The position numbers and the translations under genes were made by a program. A DNA stretch of 64,000 nt from Polyangiaceae bacterium (GTDB taxonomy: Bacteria > Myxococcota_A > Polyangia > Polyangiales > Polyangiaceae), in NCBI GenBank assembly GCA_020633205.1, contig JACKEB010000018.1:299234-363233 (forward strand), read 5' to 3'. Under the pieces are notes generated by a model that worked only from the letters and a program-made list of their open reading frames with translations, was not told the origin of the DNA and did no database searches. Positions 1 through 7,376 of this stretch are shown piece after piece; position 1 is the first letter of the stretch, and each line of letters begins with the position of its first letter.

Positions 1-1
1 C

Positions 2-595
2 TTCTCGGAGCCGAACGCCGCGTTCGCGGAGCTGGTGGCTGGAGCCGTGCCTCAGGGCGCTCACCGGGTGGTGGATCTAGGCTGCGGACCAGCGGACATC
101 CCTGTGCGCTTGGCGCGCGCGTTTACTGCGTGGAAAATAGACGCAGTGGATGGCGCTGAGGCGATGTTGGCTCACGGACGGCGTCTGGTGGATCGAGAGG
201 GATTGGGGAGTCGGATCTCGCTCACGCGCGCGCTGCTGCCCGACCTGCCGTTGCCCGCGCACGCGTACGACCTGGTGATCAGCAACAGCTTGCTCCACCA
301 TCTGCACGAGCCGCGAGTGATGTGGCAGAGCGTGCGTCGGCTCGCCAAGCCGACGGCCTACGTGATCGTGATGGACCTGTTTAGGCCAGATTCAGAGACA
401 GAGGTGAAGCACCTGGTCGATACCTACGCGGGAGACGCGCCCGACGTGCTCAAGCGGGACTTCGAGGCGTCCTTGCGCGCGGCCTTCACGGTGGAAGAGG
501 TCAAGCAGCAGCTGGCTGCCGCCGCGTTGGGCGGGCTCAGCGTGCGCGCGACAAGCGACCGCCACCTCGTCGTCTCTGGCGATCTGTCGCGCTAG
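2..595 (+). CDS. SAM-dependent class I methyltransferase (5' partial)
   Basis: The frame is open back to the window edge (residues FSEPNAAFAEL precede the first GTG at 35), so the true start lies upstream and this is a 3' fragment. Motif I is clear (VVDLGCGPADIP), followed by an acidic strand-2 end (IDAVDGAEAML) and the post-motif YDLVISNSLLHHLHEP, the usual layout of the Methyltransf_11/25 Rossmann fold. It transfers a methyl group from SAM; the substrate cannot be read from sequence. It is followed after 35 bp by an FAD monooxygenase in the same direction, so the two may share a small modification pathway (inference). Confidence 0.85.
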   Translation, partial: FSEPNAAFAELVAGAVPQGAHRVVDLGCGPADIPVRLARAFTAWKIDAVDGAEAMLAHGRRLVDREGLGSRISLTRALLPDLPLPAHAYDLVISNSLLHHLHEPRVMWQSVRRLAKPTAYVIVMDLFRPDSETEVKHLVDTYAGDAPDVLKRDFEASLRAAFTVEEVKQQLAAAALGGLSVRATSDRHLVVSGDLSR

Positions 596-630
596 CAATC
601 CGTTGGCCGCCAGCGCATGCTCGGAGGCTG

Positions 631-1893
631 GTGGACGTCGGGATCATAGGCGCAGGCTACGCAGGAACCGCGCTCGCACTCTTCCTGGCGCGGGCTGGCC
701 ATGCGGTGCGTGTGTACGAGCGCGTCCCGGACCCTGGCCCGGTGGGCGCAGGGATCTTGCTGCAGCCGACAGGCATGTGCGTGCTTGAGGCGCTCGGCTT
801 GCTCGAGCCGGTGCTGTCTCGCGGGGCGCTGGTGCGCCGACTAGAAATCCATAGGGAAAAACAACGCGAGGTCATGACTTTGGAGTACGCGGGGCTCGGC
901 GCGACTTCGTTTGCCCAAGGCATGCATCGGGGCGCTCTCTACGAGGTGCTGCTCGCGGCCGTTCGTCGCGCCCCGATTGAGCTGGTTTGTGGCTGTGAGG
1001 TGGTGCGCGGCAGGCCGCGGGTCGCTGCAGGCGGCGGCTGGAGACTATGGGACTCGGGCGGTGCGGTGATCGGGGAGCATGAATTGCTCGTCGTTGCGGG
1101 GGGCGCGCACTCGAGCCTCGATCTCGCGCCCGCTCCTGCGCGCCACGTCAGAGATTACCCGTGGGGCGCAGCGTGGGCGGTGTTGCCCGACCCCGAGCGC
1201 GTGTTCGTGGACGCCCTCCGGCAACGCGTGCGTGGTACCCGGCGCATGTTGGGCTTCTTGCCCACGGGGCTGGGGCCGGAATCCTCGGGGAATCAGACCC
1301 CGCTGGTGAGTGTGTTTTGGAGTTTGGAGCGCGATGCCGCCGGCGGCTGGCGTGAAGCGGGGGTCGAGGCGTGGCGTGACGAAGTGATCCAGATGGCGCC
1401 CGAAGGCGAAGCTCTAGTGAGCGAGCTCAAGAGTCTGGATCAGCTGTTGTTTGCCTCCTACGCGGACGTGAGCATGGCGCGCCTGAATGGCCCCGGTCTG
1501 GTCTACCTGGGCGACTCTGCGCACGCGATGAGTCCCCAGCTCGGGCAAGGCGCGAATCTCGCGTTGATGGACAGCTGGGTGCTCGCGCAGTGCTTGAGCA
1601 GTGAGCAATCACTGGATGAGCGCCTTGCTGCGTTCGCGGATGCGCGAGCTGCGCACCTCGGGTACTACCAGTGGGCGACTCGCTTCCTGACGCCGTTCTT
1701 CCAGTCGGGCTACGGCGGGCTTGGATTGCTGCGAGACCTCAGCATTCCGCTTGTCGCCCGCTTCCCGCTGTTCCAACGCTTGATGTTGGAGTCGATGGCT
1801 GGGCTGCGCACCGGGGTGTTGCCCTCTCAGCGCCTCGAGTTGGCTCAGCCAGCGCAGGCCGCGCGTTGGTTCGAGGCTCACTCCAGCGAGTAG
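631..1893 (+). CDS. FAD-dependent monooxygenase (PHBH/UbiH-like)
   Basis: 420 aa, normal length for a group A flavoprotein hydroxylase. The N-terminus has the Rossmann dinucleotide motif (GIIGAGYAGTALALFLARAG, residues about 4-23) and ends its second strand with an acidic residue (VYERV). The second FAD motif is near residue 290 (YLGDSAHAMSPQLGQGANLA), where the D contacts ribityl/pyrophosphate. Such enzymes use NAD(P)H and O2 to hydroxylate aromatic or polyketide-type substrates. The GTG start at 631 has GGAGG a few bases upstream (GCTCGGAGGCTG). The substrate is unknown. It lies 35 bp after the methyltransferase, suggesting co-transcription. Confidence 0.9.
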   Translation: MDVGIIGAGYAGTALALFLARAGHAVRVYERVPDPGPVGAGILLQPTGMCVLEALGLLEPVLSRGALVRRLEIHREKQREVMTLEYAGLGATSFAQGMHRGALYEVLLAAVRRAPIELVCGCEVVRGRPRVAAGGGWRLWDSGGAVIGEHELLVVAGGAHSSLDLAPAPARHVRDYPWGAAWAVLPDPERVFVDALRQRVRGTRRMLGFLPTGLGPESSGNQTPLVSVFWSLERDAAGGWREAGVEAWRDEVIQMAPEGEALVSELKSLDQLLFASYADVSMARLNGPGLVYLGDSAHAMSPQLGQGANLALMDSWVLAQCLSSEQSLDERLAAFADARAAHLGYYQWATRFLTPFFQSGYGGLGLLRDLSIPLVARFPLFQRLMLESMAGLRTGVLPSQRLELAQPAQAARWFEAHSSE

Positions 1894-1900
1894 CGGCGCA

Positions 1901-1920
1901 CCCTCACCCCCAAACCCGGG
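1901..1920. repeat. Extragenic CCCTCACCCCCAAACCC motif, copy 1
   Basis: A short C-rich motif between the two convergent genes ending at 1893 and 1989. Close relatives occur outside genes at 25140-25160, 38111-38128 (reverse strand), 40312-40330 and about 49465-49483 (reverse strand). The role is unknown; it could be a dispersed extragenic element or have G-quadruplex potential on the other strand. Confidence 0.45.
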
Positions 1921-1937
1921 AGATCCAGGGTGCACGT

Positions 1938-1997
1938 GGCTCAGAAGGCACGCGGCTCAGAAGGCGCGCGGTTCAGAAGGCGCGCGGCTCAGAAGGC
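1938..1997 (-). repeat. 16-bp tandem repeat copying the 3' end and stop codon of the adjacent gene
   Basis: Four units of 16 bp (GGCTCAGAAGGCGCGC with small variations) begin at 1938, 1954, 1970 and 1986. Read on the minus strand, each unit contains GCCTTCTGA, the last two sense codons and stop of the gene at 1989-2699. Because 16 is not a multiple of three, the copied TGA codons (complements at 1973, 1957, 1941) fall in successive frames, so all three frames are closed just after the gene. Confidence 0.85.
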
Positions 1998-2699
1998 ATA
2001 GCGCAGCGACGCGATGCCTAGCCACATCATCTCGGTGGCTGTGGAGCGTTGCCGTGCGAAACCGGTGTCGTAGTTGCGTGCCCCGCCGGCGACGGACAGC
2101 GCGTAGTGCGGGCTGACTTGGTACCACTCGAGCCCGAGCAGACCGCCAAAGTACGGGTTGAGATCCTGAGCGTCGCGGTAGCCGTAGACCTGGAGCACGT
2201 CTTCCGTGGCTTTTGCTGCTCCGACGCTGCCTTGAAGGTAGATGCCGAAGCGATCCGTCGGGCGCACGGTGAAGCGCACGCCTCCGCCGAAACCCCAAAT
2301 CGCGAACGCACGCGGCTGCGGCGGGGGGTTGGCGTAGCTGGTGTTCGCGAACATCAAGTCGCCCTCGCCGAACACCATTGCCCACTTGAAGATCTCGTAG
2401 CCGACCTGCAGGTGAAACCACGGCGAGGTTGGAGTCACGTTCTTCAACGTACCCGCGTAGCCCATCGCGCCGAGCCCACTCTCCACCACGAAGCCGTGGG
2501 CGCGTGGCGGTCGGGGAGGCGCCTCGTCGTCCCCTTCCGCCGGCTCGTCGCCGCGAGTGTCCGGGAGCGATCGCGCCTCGAGCCAAGCCTCGATCTCTTC
2601 GCGGCTCGGCTGCTTCTCAGCCTCGGCTTCGTCTGCTGCGGCGGCTACCGACGACCAGCAGAGCAACGCCGCGCAAGGCAGGATCCAACGGGCACCCAC
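1989..2699 (-). CDS. Exported outer-membrane beta-barrel-type protein, unknown function
   Basis: 236 aa with a classic signal peptide (MGARWILPCAALLCWSSVAAAA, cleavage after ALA/AAA region). An acidic, Glu-rich segment to about residue 60 is followed by alternating hydrophobic/polar strands rich in Tyr, Phe and Gly, and the chain ends in Phe (SLRYAF), the usual C-terminal signature of BAM-inserted barrels. I do not recognise a specific family. It converges on the monooxygenase. The stop codon is embedded in a 16-bp tandem array described separately. Confidence 0.6.
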   Translation of the reverse strand: MGARWILPCAALLCWSSVAAAADEAEAEKQPSREEIEAWLEARSLPDTRGDEPAEGDDEAPPRPPRAHGFVVESGLGAMGYAGTLKNVTPTSPWFHLQVGYEIFKWAMVFGEGDLMFANTSYANPPPQPRAFAIWGFGGGVRFTVRPTDRFGIYLQGSVGAAKATEDVLQVYGYRDAQDLNPYFGGLLGLEWYQVSPHYALSVAGGARNYDTGFARQRSTATEMMWLGIASLRYAF

Positions 2700-2784
2700 G
2701 CTGCGAGACTAACGCGAAATCGCGCCTTTGAGGCGCGAATTTACTGAGGAATCAGCGGCTGATTTGCGCGCTACCCGCAGCCCG

Positions 2785-3339
2785 TCAGTCCGGGATGAAG
2801 TCTTTGCGCGTGAAAAGTGCCTTGAAGGCGAGACCGCCGCCCAAGATGGTCTCAGCGCCACCTTCCAAGCGATCCACGAGCGCGGCGATGGCGACCACCT
2901 CGGCGCCCTCCGCCTTGAGCGTCTCGACCGCACGCAGCGACGAACCGCCGGTGGTGACGACATCCTCCAGCATCACGACGCGCAGGCCCGGCTTGAGCGC
3001 TTTGTCGCCCTCGACCATCTTCGCGCTGCCGTGATCCTTGCGCTGCTTGCGGATGTAGAGCGCAGGCAGATCGTGTCCACGCTGGTGACTCACCAGGGAA
3101 ACGGCGCTCGCGAGTGGGCAACCACCGAGCTCGACACCACCGACCGCATCGCACTCGGGGAGCTCGCTCAATAGATCGAACATCAACTCGCCAACGAGGG
3201 CATGTCCCTCAGCGGTGAGCACCGTCTGCTTGCAGTCGATGAAGAAGTCGCTCTCACGACCGCTGGCTAGGATCACCTTCTTGCGCGCGAAGCTGAGCTC
3301 CCGCAGGAGCTCCAGCAGGCGCTGACGCCGATCGCTCAT
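2785..3339 (-). CDS. pyrE: Orotate phosphoribosyltransferase
   Basis: 184 aa. It catalyses orotate + PRPP to OMP in cytoplasmic pyrimidine synthesis. The PRPP-binding motif VVMLEDVVTTGGSS is present near residue 120, the flexible-loop Lys/Arg segment (YIRKQRKDHG) near residue 95, and the substrate-side FFIDCKQ near residue 33; length fits the family. It begins 3 bp after the bactofilin at 3343-3978 and is therefore the last gene of the bactofilin operon, an odd pairing of a biosynthetic enzyme with cytoskeletal scaffolds. Confidence 0.95.
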   Translation of the reverse strand: MSDRRQRLLELLRELSFARKKVILASGRESDFFIDCKQTVLTAEGHALVGELMFDLLSELPECDAVGGVELGGCPLASAVSLVSHQRGHDLPALYIRKQRKDHGSAKMVEGDKALKPGLRVVMLEDVVTTGGSSLRAVETLKAEGAEVVAIAALVDRLEGGAETILGGGLAFKALFTRKDFIPD

Positions 3340-3342
3340 GGC

Positions 3343-3978
3343 TCAGCGGGCCTTTCGCTTCTTCTTGGCTTGGGCGCCACGGCGCACGGCGGGCACGACG
3401 GGTGCCGGCGGGGTGCGGCTCTTGCGGCTCTTGGGCGCCGCTTCTTTGGCAGCCGGCTTGGCCGACTTGCTCTCGGCCTTTTCCTCTGGCTTGGGCTTTG
3501 CCGGGCTGGCTTGAGTCTTGGCCGCGACACTGCGGCGGCTGGGAACCGGCGCTGCAGCTGCACGAGCTGGGGCAGCACTGCGACTTGGAGAAGCACTACG
3601 AACGGGTGCCGCTGGCACGCTGCGAGCGGCGCTCGCGCTACGTGCAGCGCGCGGGGCTGGCTCGCCCTCCGTCTGCACCAAGCCGCGCACCAGCGCGCCT
3701 TCGCCGATGCCGATCCGTGCGGCAATGATGTCACCAACGACGCGCGCACCGGGATCGATGCTGATGCTGTCGCTGGCCTTCAGGTCCCCGGCGACTTGGC
3801 CGGCGATGCGCAGGCTTGCGCCTTGAATGCTGCCACGCACCCGACCTGCGCCACCCAGCACGACGTCGCCTTCCATGGCGATGTCGCCCTCGACGGTGCC
3901 TTCGACCACCAGCGAACCACTGCCGGTGACGTTTCCGCGGATGCGCGTCGTCGCGCCAATGATCGACTCGTCAGACAT
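3343..3978 (-). CDS. Bactofilin with long basic Ala/Pro/Lys C-terminal tail
   Basis: 211 aa. Residues 1-105 are a bactofilin domain built of short beta-helix rungs (TRIRGNVTGSGSLVVEGTV, then VVLGGAGRVRGSI, LRIAGQVAGDLKA). The remaining 100 residues are a disordered Ala/Pro/Lys/Arg tail, similar in layout to the long-tailed BacP member of the Myxococcus BacNOP set (family knowledge, not tested). Bactofilins polymerise without nucleotide and scaffold polar proteins, DNA segregation factors or cell-wall enzymes. It is third in an operon of three bactofilins, 11 bp after the previous gene. Confidence 0.9.
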   Translation of the reverse strand: MSDESIIGATTRIRGNVTGSGSLVVEGTVEGDIAMEGDVVLGGAGRVRGSIQGASLRIAGQVAGDLKASDSISIDPGARVVGDIIAARIGIGEGALVRGLVQTEGEPAPRAARSASAARSVPAAPVRSASPSRSAAPARAAAAPVPSRRSVAAKTQASPAKPKPEEKAESKSAKPAAKEAAPKSRKSRTPPAPVVPAVRRGAQAKKKRKAR

Positions 3979-3989
3979 GCGGCTTTACC

Positions 3990-4304
3990 TCACGCGTCCA
4001 TGTCGACGTTGCCCTTGAACGAGGCTCCGTCTGCAATCGTCAGGCGGGCTGCCTTGACGTCTCCGATTAGGCGACCGCCTGCCTGGATGTCCACGCGCTC
4101 CGACGCGGTGACGTTACCCGTCACGCGCCCCGCCACACTCAACGAAGCGGCGTTGATGTCCGCCTCCACGGTGCCCTCGGTACCCACCGAGACCACATCA
4201 CCCGCGGTCAACGTGCCGCGCAACGTGCCGTGGACCACGACCTCTTCCTCACTCGTGAGCTCGCCGTCGATGCTGAGCCCTTCACCAATCACCGTGCCTG
4301 CCAT
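3990..4304 (-). CDS. Bactofilin, short form
   Basis: 104 aa, almost only the polymerising beta-helix: repeated rungs GLSIDGELTSEEEVVVHG, LSVAGRVTGNVTASERVDI and ARLTIADGASFKGNVDM. Lacks the long tail of the downstream member. It starts at ATG 4304 with AAAATCCTCC upstream on the complementary strand (GGAGGATTTT), a good ribosome binding site. Lies 81 bp downstream of the first bactofilin. Confidence 0.9.
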   Translation of the reverse strand: MAGTVIGEGLSIDGELTSEEEVVVHGTLRGTLTAGDVVSVGTEGTVEADINAASLSVAGRVTGNVTASERVDIQAGGRLIGDVKAARLTIADGASFKGNVDMDA

Positions 4305-4385
4305 GGGGAAAATCCTCCGTGAAGCTACCGCTCGCTATGCCGCGGGAAAAAGTTCAGATGCAGCCGTCCACTTGGACGGCGCCGT

Positions 4386-4736
4386 TTAGAAGTCGAGCTC
4401 GAACTCCGTCTCCAGCCGCACGGCAACGCGCGCGCCGGGATCGATCGTCACCTGAGAGCCCACCAAGGTGCCGCGCACCGTCGCGCCGTCGCGCACGGTG
4501 ATGGGACCCGAAGTGCGCGCATCCCCAACCAGCGATCCGGCGAGGTCCAGCGACTCAGCCGCCACGTCGCCTTCGACAGCGGCATTGGCGAGCACTTCCA
4601 TCGGGCCGGAAATGCTGACGTCCCCCCGGACGCTGCCTTCGAGGCGCAACGCTCCGTTGCCACTGACACGCCCCACGAGCTGGGTGGACGCGCCGATCAC
4701 GCTGGTTTCTTGAGACTTGCTTGCCATCGAAGTCAC
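4386..4736 (-). CDS. Bactofilin, first gene of the cluster
   Basis: 116 aa bactofilin: SVIGASTQLVGRVSGNGALR then rungs ISGPMEVLANAAVEGDV, LDLAGSLVGDARTSG and VTIDPGARVAV. It heads the cluster bactofilin-bactofilin-bactofilin-pyrE. Three different bactofilins in one operon fit co-assembled filaments, as in myxobacteria, but the usual parAB/padC neighbours are not present here. An alternative in-frame ATG 9 bp downstream (MASKSQE) is equally plausible as the start. Confidence 0.9.
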   Translation of the reverse strand: MTSMASKSQETSVIGASTQLVGRVSGNGALRLEGSVRGDVSISGPMEVLANAAVEGDVAAESLDLAGSLVGDARTSGPITVRDGATVRGTLVGSQVTIDPGARVAVRLETEFELDF

Positions 4737-4897
4737 CTTCGGCCGCTCGGCACGCTAGTACCGACCTCGGCAGGTTGAAATCGCGAATTGTAGAGGGGTT
4801 CGTTGCGCCGCTATCGACGCCCGAATCAAGGAGAACCCCGGTAGCACAGGGCCGCGGCTGGAGTCACCCCCGCTCGCTCGCTCAGGGGCGCGTTGTC

Positions 4898-5704
4898 TCA
4901 GCGAGGCTGCAAATTAGCCAGGATCTCGCCTGCACGGTGCACCGAACGGAACAGTCCTCGGGCATATAGCCGACGTTGGTCGTCCGCCGGCAGATCCCCC
5001 GGTCGGTCCCGAGTGGCCGCCGCGAGGAGCACCGCGGCGGAGACGCTGACGTTCAAGCTCTCCACGAAGCCACGCATGGGCACCCGCACGCTCCGGTCCG
5101 CCGCGCGCATCAACACTTCGCCAATGCCTTCGTGTTCGTTGCCGAGCACCAACGCGAGCTTCGGGATGTTCACCAAGTCTTCCGGCATCAGCTCACCCTC
5201 AGGGTGAGTGGCGACCAACGTGAATCCCGCCTCGCGGAGGCTCTCGATCGACTCGAGCGGGCTCGCGTGGACGATCACGTCCACCCAGCGCTCCGTGCCT
5301 CGCGCGACACCCGTGGAAACGAAGAAGCTGTCCTCCGCTTGGGGCACGACGTGGATTTGCTGCACCCCGAACGCTTCAGCGCTGCGCACGATGGCGGCGC
5401 CGTTGTGGGGATCGTGGGGCTCATCCATGACCACGGTGACGCTGGAGAGGCGCTGCGCGATCACCTCTTGCATGCGTTCCTGACGCGACTTCAGCGTCAG
5501 GGGTTCGAGCGCGTCGATTACGCCTTCGACGCTCCACTGCGTGGGCCAGGGCAACGCGGTGCTGTAGAGCTCGCTGACTTCGACGACGTCGTCTTCTTCC
5601 TGTCGCTTCACGCGTACCTCGATCCTGGAGCGGGAGTTTGCTGCGAGCTTATCACCGACCCGCGTCGCTCGGGTCAACAGCGCCGCCGGGGATTTAGCGC
5701 GCAT
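4898..5704 (-). CDS. trmH: tRNA (guanosine-2'-O)-methyltransferase, SpoU/TrmH type
   Basis: 268 aa from the ATG at 5704; the frame stays open to 5914 but that extension overlaps the peroxidase promoter and is not protein-like. The SPOUT knot is clear: VTVVMDEPHDPHNGAAIVRS (SpoU motif 1), LALVLGNEHEGIG (motif 2) and VPMRGFVESLNVSVSAAVLL (motif 3). The C-terminal RGLFRSVHRAGEIL resembles the TrmH C-terminal helix. The N-terminal 65 residues are a charged extension beyond E. coli TrmH. Expected to 2'-O-methylate a tRNA guanosine (G18) with SAM; a different RNA target is possible. Confidence 0.88.
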   Translation of the reverse strand: MRAKSPAALLTRATRVGDKLAANSRSRIEVRVKRQEEDDVVEVSELYSTALPWPTQWSVEGVIDALEPLTLKSRQERMQEVIAQRLSSVTVVMDEPHDPHNGAAIVRSAEAFGVQQIHVVPQAEDSFFVSTGVARGTERWVDVIVHASPLESIESLREAGFTLVATHPEGELMPEDLVNIPKLALVLGNEHEGIGEVLMRAADRSVRVPMRGFVESLNVSVSAAVLLAAATRDRPGDLPADDQRRLYARGLFRSVHRAGEILANLQPR

Positions 5705-5749
5705 TTGCCGGTTCTCACCGGGCGATGTGGGGGCGATGATGCCACACCC

Positions 5750-6646
5750 ATGACTGCCCAGCCGACGCTCTTCCAACCCGCGATCATGCAGCCTCTTCCC
5801 GCGTTTGGTCGCTACCTGTTCCTGCGCCAGATCCCAGATACGGATCCGCGGCCGGTGCTCGAAGCAGTTGGCGAGTCTGCGTGGAACGCCGAGTGGGTTT
5901 TGGGGGTGAGCCACAGCCTCGCGGCCAGCGTGGGTGCGTCCGTGGACGCGTTGCGGGAGATCCCAGCCTTGAGTGGACCCGGCGTGTCTTCGCCTTCGAC
6001 GCCCTGTGCGCTCTGGGTTTGGCTCCGCGGCGAGAGCCCCGGCGAGCTGCTCCTGGAGAGCCAGCGTCTGCTGCGCAAGCTTGGGCCTGCTTTCGAACTA
6101 GTGCGCGCGGTGTCGGCGTTCACCCACGACACCAATCGTGATCTGAGCGGTTACGAAGACGGTACGGAGAACCCCAAAGGTGAGGACGCCGTTGCCGCCG
6201 GGATCCGCACGGAAGGGCCCACTGGAGTTGCCGGTTCGAGCTACGTCGCGGTGCAGCTTTGGCGCCACGACTTCGAGGCCCTTGAACGGATCCTCCCGGA
6301 ACAGCGCGACTTGGTCATTGGCCGGCAGATCTCCGACAATGAGGAGCTGGACGACGCGCCGCCATCGGCGCACGTCAAGCGCACCGCGCAAGAGAGCTTC
6401 GAACCCGAGGCGTTCGTCTGGCGGCGCTCCATGCCTTGGAGTGATGGAGCGGACGCGGGCCTGATGTTCGTGGCATTTGGCCGTTCCTTCGACGCCTTCG
6501 AGGCACAGCTGCGGCGCATGGTGGGGCTCGACGACGGCATCACAGATGCGCTGTTTCGCTTCACGACGCCGCTGACGGGCAACTACTTTTGGTGTCCACC
6601 CGTCAGAGACGGGCGGCTCGATTTTCGGGCACTGCTGAAAGACTGA
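5750..6646 (+). CDS. DyP-type haem peroxidase, YfeX-like
   Basis: 298 aa. The frame opens far upstream (4976), but homology begins at MTAQPTLFQPAIMQPLPAFG, so the ATG at 5750 is used (ATG 5786 is an alternative). The DyP signature is GYEDGTENPKG around residue 140, with Asp as the catalytic acid; a nearby THDTNRDLSG and LWRHDFEAL supply the haem-side His candidates. RQISDNEELDDAPPSAHVKR and the C-terminal FTTPLTGNYFWCPP match YfeX/class B DyPs. It oxidises dyes, phenolics or porphyrins with H2O2. No signal peptide or encapsulin neighbour, so probably cytoplasmic. Divergent from trmH with 45 bp between the starts. Confidence 0.92.
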   Translation: MTAQPTLFQPAIMQPLPAFGRYLFLRQIPDTDPRPVLEAVGESAWNAEWVLGVSHSLAASVGASVDALREIPALSGPGVSSPSTPCALWVWLRGESPGELLLESQRLLRKLGPAFELVRAVSAFTHDTNRDLSGYEDGTENPKGEDAVAAGIRTEGPTGVAGSSYVAVQLWRHDFEALERILPEQRDLVIGRQISDNEELDDAPPSAHVKRTAQESFEPEAFVWRRSMPWSDGADAGLMFVAFGRSFDAFEAQLRRMVGLDDGITDALFRFTTPLTGNYFWCPPVRDGRLDFRALLKD

Positions 6647-6749
6647 GCGCTGCAACGGCTCGGGTGACCGGACCGAGACGACTGACGCCCGAGCGTGCGA
6701 CCGCTTGCGCCTGGGCGGCCGGCCAAGGCCGTGCTAGCTCCAATTCGTC

Positions 6750-7334
6750 ATGAAGATGGCTTACGTCTTGGGGGCAGCGATCATCGGCGCGGCGGGCATC
6801 GGCTTCTTCGTCACCACGCCGAAGGATCAGCCGAAGCAGGAGCAAGTCCGAGTGGCGGCGGAGAACGCCGACTTGCCTCCAGGGCACCCGCCAACGGGCG
6901 GCGCGGTCGACGAATCCGAAGAGCTACCGCCGGGGCATCCTGCGGTTGGGGATGAGCAACAGGACATGCCACCGGGTCATCCTCAAGTTGGCTCCGCTAC
7001 GGATCTACCTCCCGGGCACCCGGGAGCAGGCGCCGCGCCTGCGCCTGCACAAGGCGACGCCGCGGGTGACGTCAGCGGTGAGGTGCTCGAGACGATTCAG
7101 GTCAGCTCTTACACCTACGTTCGGCTGAAGACGCCCAAGGGCGAGGTTTGGGCAGCAGTTGGTAAGACAGACCTCTCCAAGGGGCAGCACGTGGAGATCC
7201 AGCGCGCCACCCTGATGCACGATTTTTCCAGTCCGACCCTCAAGCGCTCCTTCAAGGAGATCTACTTCGGCATGCTGGCTCCGACGAAACCGCGCGGAGA
7301 CAAGCCCAGCAAGGGTGCCAACACGCCGCTGTAG
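6750..7334 (+). CDS. Membrane-anchored PPGHP-repeat protein with NrfJ-like C-terminal domain
   Basis: 194 aa. Residues 3-22 form one hydrophobic anchor or signal sequence (YVLGAAIIGAAGIGFFV). Then come four copies of a L/M-PPGHP-x2-G repeat (residues about 42-90) in an acidic linker. Residues 108-175 form a small beta-rich domain (SGEVLETIQVSSYTYVRLK, WAAVGKTDLSKGQHVEIQ, SFKEIYFGML) like the OB-type domain of NrfJ-related proteins. The role is unknown; His in every repeat suggests metal contact (inference). The MoxR gene begins 42 bp downstream in the same direction. Confidence 0.6.
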   Translation: MKMAYVLGAAIIGAAGIGFFVTTPKDQPKQEQVRVAAENADLPPGHPPTGGAVDESEELPPGHPAVGDEQQDMPPGHPQVGSATDLPPGHPGAGAAPAPAQGDAAGDVSGEVLETIQVSSYTYVRLKTPKGEVWAAVGKTDLSKGQHVEIQRATLMHDFSSPTLKRSFKEIYFGMLAPTKPRGDKPSKGANTPL

Positions 7335-7376
7335 CCAGCGACTGCTCTCCAACAAGCGGCGTGCTACATAGCGGCC

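Noticed and set aside
4976..5749. 258-codon N-terminal extension of the DyP peroxidase
   Set aside because: This part lies antisense to trmH and is not protein-like; family homology begins at 5750.
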